Source of the DNA: Pseudomonas rhodesiae
Lineage (GTDB): Bacteria; Pseudomonadota; Gammaproteobacteria; Pseudomonadales; Pseudomonadaceae
Direction: 5' to 3'
NCBI RefSeq assembly: GCF_007858255.1
Contig: NZ_VFEU01000006.1
Span: 186,001 to 250,000, forward strand
DNA: 64,000 bases
Part shown: positions 27,212 through 38,474 of the stretch, one piece after another
Layout of the letters: every line of letters starts with the position of its first letter
Numbering within the stretch: position 1 is the stretch's first letter
The notes under the pieces: model-generated
What the model saw: only the letters and a program-made list of their open reading frames with translations
Told to the model about the DNA's origin: nothing
Database searches by the model: none
Program-made: the position numbers and the translations under genes

Positions 27212-27417
27212 ACACCGGCCAGGTGTAGCACCAGCTTGACGATACCGAACAGGGTCAAGGCAAATACCACCGTGAACAGGATGCCCAGGACCACAAAGTG
27301 GCTGGGCTTGCCGTGGGTGAAGTCACGGGCGCGGTTCTTGCCGCTTTGTACGCCAAAAGCGGCGGCCACCACGCTGTGCAGCATTTGCCAGAAGGTCGGC
27401 GGTTTGTGCTCGTCCAT
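27208..27417 (-). CDS. DUF2970 single-pass membrane protein
   Basis: A 69-residue protein of the DUF2970 family. The family start (FWQMLHSVVAAAFGVQSGKN) is followed by RARDF and one transmembrane helix (HFVVLGILFTVVFALTLFGI). Function unknown. It lies downstream of metH on the same strand. Its ribosome-binding site GAGGGAC is part of a hairpin stem (27420-27447). Its last 4 bases overlap the convergent pseudogene remnant. Confidence 0.88.
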   Translation of the reverse strand: MDEHKPPTFWQMLHSVVAAAFGVQSGKNRARDFTHGKPSHFVVLGILFTVVFALTLFGIVKLVLHLAGV

Positions 27418-27419
27418 AG

Positions 27420-27447
27420 GTCCCTCGACACTCAGTGTGTGAGGGAC
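27420..27447 (-). promoter_or_regulatory. Hairpin covering the DUF2970 ribosome-binding site
   Basis: On the minus strand GTCCCTC pairs with GAGGGAC (7 perfect base pairs), extended by an inner ACAC/GTGT helix closed by a 3-base loop. The 3' arm is the Shine-Dalgarno of the DUF2970 gene, which starts 2 bases later. It lacks a T run, so it looks more like translational control or an RNA end than a terminator. Confidence 0.6.
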
Positions 27448-27484
27448 AGCATAGACAATCGGCCAAATTTGAAAGCACGCCAGG

Positions 27485-31195
<3,711 letters not shown>

Positions 31196-31360
31196 GGGAC
31201 TACTCTGGTCAGGCATTACGGAGGGCGTGGATCATAGCAAACCTGTGCGGATTTTGAGCATGCCTGGGATTTGCATGAATATCGTTCATGTTGCCGGCAG
31301 GCATGGCCCGGTAGAATCACCGGCAATTTTTCAGCGTACCCCTTGAATCGGGACCGATCC

Positions 31361-33655
31361 ATGTTACTTCGTTCACTCGTCGGCGCCGCATTGGCCTTGC
31401 TCGCCAGCACCGTCCACGCCCAGAGTCCCGTTCCTGCAATCTCCTACACCCGCGATATCCAGCCGATTTTCACCGAGAAGTGCGTGGCCTGCCATGCGTG
31501 CTACGACTCCGCCTGCCAGTTGAACCTGGGCAGTGGCGAAGGTGCGGCGCGGGGCGCGAGCAAAGTACCGGTCTACGATGGCGAACGCAGCCAGGCAACC
31601 AAGCCGACCCGTCTGTTCTATGACGCCTTCGGCAAGGCCGCCTGGCAGCGCGAAGGGTTCAGTTCGGTGCTGGATGCCCAGGGCAGTCAGGCTGCCTTGA
31701 TGGCGCGCATGCTGGAGCTGGGACATCGTCGCACGCCCTTGCAGCCCAATGGCAAGCTGCCTGACGACATTGTGCTGGGCCTCAATCGTGAAAACATGTG
31801 CCCCTTGCCGGGGGAGTTCGACGCCTATGCCGGCGCCCATCCCAATGAAGGCATGCCGCTGGCGGTCACCGGGCTGACCGACCAGCAATACCAGACACTG
31901 CAACGCTGGCTGGCCTCCGGGGCGCCCATCGACGAGCAAGGCGTGGCACCCAGTGCCCGCGAAGCGGCGCAGGTGCTGCAATGGGAAAACCTGCTCAACG
32001 CCCCTGGCGCCCGCGAAAGCCTGGTGGCGCGCTGGCTGTTCGAGCACCTGTTTATCGCCCATCTGTACTTCGAGGGCGGTGAGCCGGGGCATTTCTTTCA
32101 GTGGGTGCGCTCGCGCACGCCCAGCGGCCAACCGATTGACCTGATCAACACCCGTCGCCCCAACGACGACCCGGGCACGCGGATTTACTACCGTTTGTGG
32201 CCGATCCAGGGCGTGATCGTGCATAAAACCCACATCACCTATCCGCTCAGCGCGCAGAAAATGGCGCGGATCAAAGCTTTGTTCTATGGCAGCGACTGGC
32301 AGGTCAGCGCGTTACCGGGCTACGGCCCAGGGCGGCGTGCCAACCCGTTCGAGACCTTTGAGGCGATCCCGGCCCAGGCGCGCTATCAGTTCATGCTGGA
32401 TAACGCCGAATACTTCGTGCGTACCTTTATTCGCGGGCCGGTGTGCCGTGGGCAGATCGCCACGGACGTGATCCGCGACAACTTCTGGGCCTTGTTCCAG
32501 GCCCCGGACCATGACCTGTACATCACCGATGCGCGCTATCGCGGCCAAGCCACACCGTTGCTGGCGATGCCGGGGCAGAACGATGACGTGGGCAGCGTGC
32601 TTAGCCTGTGGCTCAAATACCGCGACAAACGCAACCAGTACGAAGCCCTGCGCCGCGACAGCTACGCAGACCTGCCGGCGCCCAGTTGGTCGACCCTGTG
32701 GGCCGGCAATGACAATGCGCTGTTGAGCATCTTCCGGCACTTCGACAGTGCGTCGGTCAATAAGGGCCTGATCGGCGAGGTGCCGCAGACGATGTGGCTG
32801 TTCGATTACCCGCTGCTGGAGCGCACCTATTACCAGTTGGTGGTCAATTTCGATGTGTTCGGCAACGTCTCGCACCAAGCCCAGACTCGCCTGTATTTCG
32901 ACCTGATCCGCAATGGCGCCGAGCAGAACTTCCTGCGCTTGATGCCGGCGGACTCACGCGAGGACTACCTCGACGACTGGTACCAGAACAGCGGCAAGCT
33001 CAAGCTGTGGCTGGACTACGAAGCCATCGACGACGATGAACCCACTGGCCTGCACTTGGATAAGAAGGACCCGAAACGCGATTTCGCCCAGCAGTTGCTT
33101 GCCCGCTACGGCGACTTGAACGTCAGCCCCGACCCGATCAACCGTTGTACCGGTGCGTACTGCTCGCGTGAGGGCATCGATCCGGCGCTGCAGGACGTCG
33201 ACCAGGCCCTCAGCCGCCTTGCGTCGCGCCCGGCGGCTGGGCTCAAAGTGATCAATCAATTGCCTGAAGCCACGATGCTGCGCGTGGAAACCCCAAGCGG
33301 CAAACGTGAGGTCTACAGCCTGTTGCGCAACCGTGCCCACAGTAACGTGGCGTTCCTGCTAGGGGAGGCGTACCGCTACCAGCCGGGGTTGGACACGCTG
33401 ACGGTCTACCCTGGGGTGCTGAGCAGCTACCCGAACTTTATGTTCAATATTCCCGCCGGGGACGTGCCGGAGTTCGTTTCCCGCATGGAGCAGGCCCAGG
33501 ACGCCGAGAGCTTTGAGAAGATCGTCGATCGCTGGGGCGTGCGTCGCAGCCATCCGCAGTTCTGGGCGTATTTTCACGACCTGTCGCGCTACCTCCACGA
33601 GACCACTCCACTGGAAGAGGGCGTGCTGGACATGAATCGTTATCAAAACCTCTGA
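31361..33655 (+). CDS. cti: Fatty acid cis/trans isomerase
   Basis: A 764-residue periplasmic heme protein that converts cis- to trans-unsaturated fatty acids in membrane phospholipids under solvent or heat stress. The signal peptide is MLLRSLVGAALALLASTVHA and the c-type heme site CVACH is at 41-45, in the usual N-terminal place for Cti. Start 31361 is preceded by GGGA. Divergent from metH, next to nfuA as in P. aeruginosa (recalled). Length is normal. Confidence 0.94.
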   Translation: MLLRSLVGAALALLASTVHAQSPVPAISYTRDIQPIFTEKCVACHACYDSACQLNLGSGEGAARGASKVPVYDGERSQATKPTRLFYDAFGKAAWQREGFSSVLDAQGSQAALMARMLELGHRRTPLQPNGKLPDDIVLGLNRENMCPLPGEFDAYAGAHPNEGMPLAVTGLTDQQYQTLQRWLASGAPIDEQGVAPSAREAAQVLQWENLLNAPGARESLVARWLFEHLFIAHLYFEGGEPGHFFQWVRSRTPSGQPIDLINTRRPNDDPGTRIYYRLWPIQGVIVHKTHITYPLSAQKMARIKALFYGSDWQVSALPGYGPGRRANPFETFEAIPAQARYQFMLDNAEYFVRTFIRGPVCRGQIATDVIRDNFWALFQAPDHDLYITDARYRGQATPLLAMPGQNDDVGSVLSLWLKYRDKRNQYEALRRDSYADLPAPSWSTLWAGNDNALLSIFRHFDSASVNKGLIGEVPQTMWLFDYPLLERTYYQLVVNFDVFGNVSHQAQTRLYFDLIRNGAEQNFLRLMPADSREDYLDDWYQNSGKLKLWLDYEAIDDDEPTGLHLDKKDPKRDFAQQLLARYGDLNVSPDPINRCTGAYCSREGIDPALQDVDQALSRLASRPAAGLKVINQLPEATMLRVETPSGKREVYSLLRNRAHSNVAFLLGEAYRYQPGLDTLTVYPGVLSSYPNFMFNIPAGDVPEFVSRMEQAQDAESFEKIVDRWGVRRSHPQFWAYFHDLSRYLHETTPLEEGVLDMNRYQNL

Positions 33656-33739
33656 TCTGCGTGACGGGCTTTTCCGACAAAAATACTAGGACTTTGTAAC
33701 TCTGTAATGATTTGGCGTAAACTGCCGGCAAGCCTGTGA

Positions 33740-34333
<594 letters not shown>

Positions 34334-34354
34334 GTAAGGCGTTCGCTGCGAACA

Positions 34355-34386
34355 AAAAACGGCGCCCGTGAGCGCCGTTTTTTTGG
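34355..34386 (+). terminator. Rho-independent terminator of nfuA
   Basis: Stem ACGGCGC/GCGCCGT with a short loop, followed by seven T, 20 bases after the nfuA stop. The preceding A run would let it also work on the minus strand, for the cobM transcript. Confidence 0.92.
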
Positions 34387-34671
34387 TTTAAATTCAGTTG
34401 GTTGAGATATTTATCTCATAAATCAGATTAAGTGATGAAAAGGCTTGCCTAAGATTGTAGTGAGTCAGCGTGGCCTTCAACTACTGGAAGTCCCTATCGG
34501 GGGCAAGCCCCCTCCCACATGAAGCAACCTCACAGCGTCCAGTGAACGCGGTCTACTGTGGGAGGGGGCTTGCCCCCGATAGCGCCGGATCAGTAACTAA
34601 GCTGCCAACTGATACGCCCCTATAAAAATAAACTAAATCAAAAGCTTATATCTAATTTATAAAGTTATTTA
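34387..34671. other. A+T-rich intergenic region between nfuA and cobM
   Basis: Apart from the REPIN at 34496-34580 this stretch holds only A+T-rich sequence (for example GATATTTATCTCATAAATCAG and AAAATAAACTAAATCAAAAG, each shown in part). It lies between convergent genes, so no promoter is expected; no gene is seen. Confidence 0.5.
34496..34580. repeat. REPIN: two inverted REP sequences
   Basis: GGGGGCAAGCCCCC near the left end and GGGGGCTTGCCCCC near the right end, in inverted orientation 85 bases across, with CCTCCCAC/GTGGGAGG extensions. The spacer between the two REPs differs from the one at 10741, as expected for independent insertions of one family. Confidence 0.9.
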
Positions 34672-35418
34672 TCAAGTTCGATAAAGGTGCACATGCCCCG
34701 CCCGATACAACGAGGATTCACTGAAACCGTCACTGGCCAACACCCGACCCACTAAAATCAACGCCGTGCGCCGAAACCCTTTGGCGACGACTTTCCCGGC
34801 AATATCCCCCAGCGTCCCTGTCACCCAATCCTGATCCGGCCAGGTTGCGCGATGCACCACGGCGATCGGGCAATCCGCACCGTAGTGTGGGAGCAGTTCG
34901 GCGACAATCTTTTCCAGATGCTTGACCCCCAGGTGAATCGCCATGGTGGTGCCATGTCGAGCCAGGCTGGCGAAGTCTTCGCCGGCAGGCATGGGGGTCT
35001 TGTCGGCGTAGCGCGTCAGGATCACGCTCTGGGCGATGTCCGGCAGGGTCAGTTCGGTTTCCAGCAAGGCCGCGCAAGCGGCAACGGCAGTCACGCCGGG
35101 GATGATCTGGAATGGGATGCCCAGTTCACGCAAGCAGCGAATCTGCTCGCCGATGGCTCCATACAGGCTCGGGTCGCCGGAGTGGACTCGCGCCACATCG
35201 AAGCCATTGACGTGGGCGGTCTTAATCAATTCGATGATCTGTTCCAAGTGCAGCTCAGCGCTGTTGACCACCTGTGAGGCTTGATGGCCCTCCAGCACCG
35301 CCGCCGGCACCAGTGACCCCGCGTAGATAATCACCGGGCAACTGCGGATCAACCGCTGGCCTTTGACAGTGATCAATTCCGGGTCGCCGGGGCCGGCGCC
35401 GATAAAGTAGACGGTCAT
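34672..35418 (-). CDS. cobM: Precorrin-4 C11-methyltransferase
   Basis: A 248-residue SAM-dependent tetrapyrrole methylase of aerobic cobalamin synthesis. It opens MTVYFIGAGPGDPELITVKG, the glycine-rich entry of the family, with HSGDPSLYGAIGEQ and PFQIIPGVTAVAACAALL further on. AGGAGC supports the start at 35418. Last gene of the riboswitch-controlled cbtB-cbtA-cobE-cobM run, 70 bases after cobE. Confidence 0.94.
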   Translation of the reverse strand: MTVYFIGAGPGDPELITVKGQRLIRSCPVIIYAGSLVPAAVLEGHQASQVVNSAELHLEQIIELIKTAHVNGFDVARVHSGDPSLYGAIGEQIRCLRELGIPFQIIPGVTAVAACAALLETELTLPDIAQSVILTRYADKTPMPAGEDFASLARHGTTMAIHLGVKHLEKIVAELLPHYGADCPIAVVHRATWPDQDWVTGTLGDIAGKVVAKGFRRTALILVGRVLASDGFSESSLYRAGHVHLYRT

Positions 35419-35488
35419 GGAGCGCTCCTGTGAAAAAACGGACGAGCATGAAGATTGTTCATGATCGGGGAGGGCGATTATCGGGTTT

Positions 35489-35881
35489 TTAACCCGTGCA
35501 GGCCAATGCCACGGTGGCACGGGCGTTTTTGCGGCGGGTGATCAGCAGTCTGGCAGGGGCTGCGTCGAGCTGTTCGGCCGCTGCCAGCGCGGCGCTTTCG
35601 GCAATGCCGTAACAGCCGGTATGGGCAAAAGCCACGGCAGATTTGTGGCTCAGCCGACCTTCATATGCCGCCAGGTGCTGGGCGTTAAAGCAGCACAAGG
35701 GCAGGTCCAAGGCTGTGGCCAACGCCAGCAGCCCTGGTTCAGCGTGTTTCAGATCGATACTCGCCAGTGCAGTGAGCTGCCGGCGCTCGACGCCTGCTTC
35801 GGCCAATGCCTCATCCAGCAACGCCAACAGGCTGTGAACCTCACAACCTCGCTGGCAGCCCAGGCCGGCGACGAGGCTCAT
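35489..35881 (-). CDS. cobE: Cobalamin biosynthesis protein CobE (CbiG C-terminal domain)
   Basis: A 130-residue protein matching the C-terminal half of CbiG: it starts MSLVAGLGCQRG, then LTALASIDLKHAEPGLLALA and LLITRRKNARATVALA. CobE is part of the aerobic pathway and was proposed to act around ring contraction, though its exact step is not settled. ATG overlaps the cbtA stop as ATGA. Confidence 0.9.
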   Translation of the reverse strand: MSLVAGLGCQRGCEVHSLLALLDEALAEAGVERRQLTALASIDLKHAEPGLLALATALDLPLCCFNAQHLAAYEGRLSHKSAVAFAHTGCYGIAESAALAAAEQLDAAPARLLITRRKNARATVALACTG

Positions 35882-36570
35882 GCCGCGTAATGACTGTCGC
35901 GGTTACGCCGGAACAACCACGCGCTGATCAGGCCCAACGCCAGCCAGAACGCCATGTTGGTCAGTTGCGAAGCGATTTTGAACTGCGCTTCCAGCGCCTC
36001 CGGCGCCAGCATCGAATGCACTGCCGGCTGTGGCGCGCCAATCACATGGGGCACTACAAGGATGGCCACGCCAAGGACTTTGAGCAGCGCGTTGCGACCG
36101 AACACCAGCAGGGCGATACCTGCCGCGGTGGACGCGGCGGTGCCGATCCACCAGGTCTGACGCAGCGCCAGGTCAGCCGCTGCGGTGCCCGGCAGTTCCG
36201 GCGGCAGGCCCAGGGTGGGTGCCAGCACGAAAGTCGCATAACCGGCCAAGCCCCACAGCAGGCCCTGAGCCGTGCGGGTCGGGGCGCGCAGGGTGTAGAG
36301 ACCGGCCAGCATCAAGGCAAAACCGACGGCCACCACCAGGTTGCCGGCGGTGGTCGACAGCACGCGCTGCCAGCCATCTTCCGGCTCCCAGGCCTCTGCG
36401 TCGTGGGTATGCGCGGCCGTACCGGCGGCGTGTTCATGGGCTGCCGGTGCCTGCTCGAAGGTCTCGGCCTGCAAAATCAGCGGAGCCACCCAGAAGCTTT
36501 GCAGCAGTGTCAGCAGCAGGGCGGCCAGCAGGCCGGTGAATCCTGCGGTTTGCGCAATACGCTTAATCAT
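35878..36570 (-). CDS. cbtA: Cobalt transporter subunit CbtA (predicted)
   Basis: A 230-residue inner-membrane protein with about five hydrophobic helices (first at TAGFTGLLAALLLTLLQSFW) and a histidine-containing loop (HEHAAGTAAHTHDAE, about 52-66) of the kind that captures metal. CbtA with CbtB is a B12-regulated predicted cobalt importer. Start at MIKRIAQ, 11 bases after cbtB. Confidence 0.9.
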   Translation of the reverse strand: MIKRIAQTAGFTGLLAALLLTLLQSFWVAPLILQAETFEQAPAAHEHAAGTAAHTHDAEAWEPEDGWQRVLSTTAGNLVVAVGFALMLAGLYTLRAPTRTAQGLLWGLAGYATFVLAPTLGLPPELPGTAAADLALRQTWWIGTAASTAAGIALLVFGRNALLKVLGVAILVVPHVIGAPQPAVHSMLAPEALEAQFKIASQLTNMAFWLALGLISAWLFRRNRDSHYAA

Positions 36571-36581
36571 CTCGGCAGGTC

Positions 36582-36770
36582 TCAGTGGCACGGGAACGCG
36601 GCGCTGTGGCGGGTATCGTGAGCGGCGTTATGCACCGCCTCGATGTGCGAAAAGCCGGCGAAGTACACCAGGCACGCGCCGAGGATCGACGCACCGATGG
36701 CGGCGGTCAGGCGTTGGCTCAGGGTAGTGGTGCCGCTGGTGGCGGGCGAAGTGCTGCTGATGATCGACAT
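36582..36770 (-). CDS. cbtB: Cobalt transporter subunit CbtB (predicted)
   Basis: A 62-residue protein with one transmembrane helix (IGASILGACLVYFAGFSHIE) and a histidine-rich C-terminus (HNAAHDTRHSAAFPCH), the defining metal-binding tail of CbtB. AGGGA precedes the ATG. First gene behind the minus-strand cobalamin riboswitch. Confidence 0.92.
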   Translation of the reverse strand: MSIISSTSPATSGTTTLSQRLTAAIGASILGACLVYFAGFSHIEAVHNAAHDTRHSAAFPCH

Positions 36771-36810
36771 GGCGCGTCCCTTTCAGGTGTCTGGGGTGGG
36801 GACGTGCGCA

Positions 36811-36867
36811 TAAAAACCCCGCGAGCCGGACCCGCAGGGTTTGAACAGCGCCCGCCCACCGCGGGTT
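36811..36867 (-). terminator. Riboswitch expression platform: terminator and antiterminator
   Basis: On the minus strand AACCCTGCG (36841-36833) pairs with CGCGGGGTT (36823-36815) and is followed by TTTTT, a rho-independent terminator 40 bases before cbtB. Upstream, ACCCGC (36866-36861) can instead pair with GCGGGT (36835-36830), which overlaps the terminator's 5' arm: the two structures exclude each other. This fits transcriptional attenuation when B12 is bound. Confidence 0.75.
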
Positions 36868-36885
36868 TGTTATCTGATTTTTTCG

Positions 36886-37066
36886 GGCCGGTCTCCGGGC
36901 TTGCGAGGGGGCTCTGCCAAGAACCCTTAAAGCGTCGCCTTCCCATGCTCAAGCACAGTGGCCGTGACGCTTCGCTCGCTTACCGTTGCGGGGGCAGCAC
37001 CGGACTGACCATCGCAAGATGGCGCACCGGTTTCCCGTTTCACCCTGTGAAGGGCACCCGAAACAA
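36886..37066 (-). ncRNA. Cobalamin riboswitch upstream of cbtB-cbtA-cobE-cobM
   Basis: Read on the minus strand: the 5' part GGTGCCCTTCACAGGGTGAA followed by ACGGGAAACCGGTGC, the core GCTGCCCCCGCAACGGTAA, CCACTG and GGGAAGGCG, and the 3' B12 box GCCCGGAGACCGGCC (ending at 36886). All are in the order of the cobalamin riboswitch consensus. It should shut down cobalt uptake and corrin synthesis when adenosylcobalamin is plentiful. Confidence 0.93.
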
Positions 37067-37125
37067 GGCCTGTAGGAAAGCATGCAGAGCAGCGGTAGTC
37101 AAATTCACCATCCCCCTGTAGCCTT

Positions 37126-37300
37126 GCACCTTCGAGGTTCTTCGGCCCAGGTCGAAGCTAAGAAGGGAACGCGGTCCAAGCCGCGGCTGCCCCCGCAACT
37201 GTGAAGGGTTCAGTTGACTGCCATGCCACTGCCATCAGGCGGGAAGGCGCAGTCAGCGCCGGTCTTGCGACCCGAACGCCCCAAGCCAGGAGACCTGCCT
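37126..37300 (+). ncRNA. Cobalamin riboswitch upstream of cobW-cobN
   Basis: On the plus strand: GAGGTTCTTCGG near the 5' end, AAGGGAACGCGGT, the core GCGGCTGCCCCCGCAACTGT (37183-37202), CCACTGCCATCAGGCGGGAA with AAGGCG, and the B12 box AAGCCAGGAGACCTGCC (37283-37299). The 5' boundary is approximate. It is oriented away from the minus-strand copy, and the two aptamers are only about 60 bases apart. Confidence 0.93.
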
Positions 37301-37409
37301 CGTCACCGATTTTTTAATTCAACCGGGCGGGGTGATCCGGTGACGAAATCCGCTGCTGCGCGCCTGCGCAGGGCCTATCGTCCCGTATGCCCGCCCCCAA
37401 GGGCATCCG
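37301..37409 (+). promoter_or_regulatory. cobW leader downstream of the riboswitch
   Basis: Two structures are visible. CGTCACCG (37301-37308) pairs perfectly with CGGTGACG (37338-37345) around a T-rich loop. Just before the start codon ATGCCC (37387-37392) can pair with GGGCAT (37401-37406), which contains the probable ribosome-binding site AAGGG. No T-run terminator is seen, so control here looks translational, unlike the minus-strand copy. Confidence 0.55.
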
Positions 37410-38471
37410 ATGAAAACACTGGCCAAACTTCCCGTCACCATCGTTACCGGCTTCCTCGGCTCGGGCAAAACCACCTTGCTGCGCCATATGCTCGACAACG
37501 CTCAGGGCCGTCGCATTGCGGTGATCGTCAACGAGTTCGGCGAGTTGGGCATCGACGGCGAGATCCTCAAACAGTGCTCCATCGGCTGCACCGAGGAAGA
37601 AGCCAACGGCCGCGTGTATGAGCTGGCCAACGGCTGCCTGTGCTGCACCGTGCAAGAAGAGTTCTTTCCGGTGATGCGCGAATTGGTGGCGCGCCGTGGC
37701 GACCTCGACCATATCCTGATCGAAACCTCGGGCCTGGCCTTGCCAAAACCCTTGGTCCAAGCCTTCCAGTGGCCGGAAATCCGCAGCGCCTGCACGGTTG
37801 ACGCGGTAATCACCGTGGTCGACAGCCCAGCCGTGGCCGCCGGCACTTTTGCTGCGTTCCCGGATCAGGTCGATGCCCAGCGCAAGCTCGACCCGAACCT
37901 GGACCACGAATCGCCGCTGCACGAACTGTTCGCCGACCAACTGGCCAGCGCCGACCTGGTGATCCTCAACAAGTGCGACCTGATCAGCCCCGATGACCTG
38001 GCCCGTGTGCGCCTGGAAGTCGCCGAAGAACTGCCGCCGGCGGTGAAGATCGTTGAAGCCAGCAGCGGTCGCTTGCCCCTGGAGGTGCTGATCGGCCTGG
38101 GCGCAGGCTCTGAGGAACACATCGACGCGCGTCACAGCCATCACGATCATCACCACGAAGGTGAAGACGATCACGACCACGACGCGTTCGACTCCATCTC
38201 CATCGATCTGCCACAGGCCGACGAAGCGTTGCTGCTCGACGCCCTGACGCAATTGGTGGTGCAGCACGGCATCCTGCGCGTCAAAGGTTTCGCCGCTATC
38301 CCCAACAAACCGATGCGCCTGCTGATCCAGGGCGTGGGTACCCGTTTCGACAAACACTTCGACCGCGCCTGGACGGCCGACGAGCCGCGCACCACGCGCC
38401 TGGTGCTGATCGGTCAGGACCTGGACGCCGCCGGACTCGAAGCGCAACTGCGCGCCGCGCTCAGCGTTTAA
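37410..38471 (+). CDS. cobW: Cobalamin biosynthesis GTPase/metallochaperone CobW
   Basis: A 353-residue COG0523 G3E GTPase. Walker A is GFLGSGKTT (14-22), the metal-binding GCLCC is at 75-79, and NKCD is the guanine motif. A His/Asp-rich loop (about 241-257, HSHHDHHHEGEDDHDHD) precedes the CobW C-terminal domain. It is thought to supply Co2+ for CobN. Two to three bases separate it from cobN. Confidence 0.95.
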   Translation: MKTLAKLPVTIVTGFLGSGKTTLLRHMLDNAQGRRIAVIVNEFGELGIDGEILKQCSIGCTEEEANGRVYELANGCLCCTVQEEFFPVMRELVARRGDLDHILIETSGLALPKPLVQAFQWPEIRSACTVDAVITVVDSPAVAAGTFAAFPDQVDAQRKLDPNLDHESPLHELFADQLASADLVILNKCDLISPDDLARVRLEVAEELPPAVKIVEASSGRLPLEVLIGLGAGSEEHIDARHSHHDHHHEGEDDHDHDAFDSISIDLPQADEALLLDALTQLVVQHGILRVKGFAAIPNKPMRLLIQGVGTRFDKHFDRAWTADEPRTTRLVLIGQDLDAAGLEAQLRAALSV

Positions 38472-38474
38472 CCC

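Noticed and set aside
31196..31360. Search for a cobalamin riboswitch before metH
   Set aside because: No B12 box or CCCCCGCAAC core in the upstream region on the minus strand.
34496..34580. Repeat units considered as a CRISPR array
   Set aside because: Only two inverted copies, self-complementary, no regular direct-repeat spacing and no cas genes; it is a REPIN.
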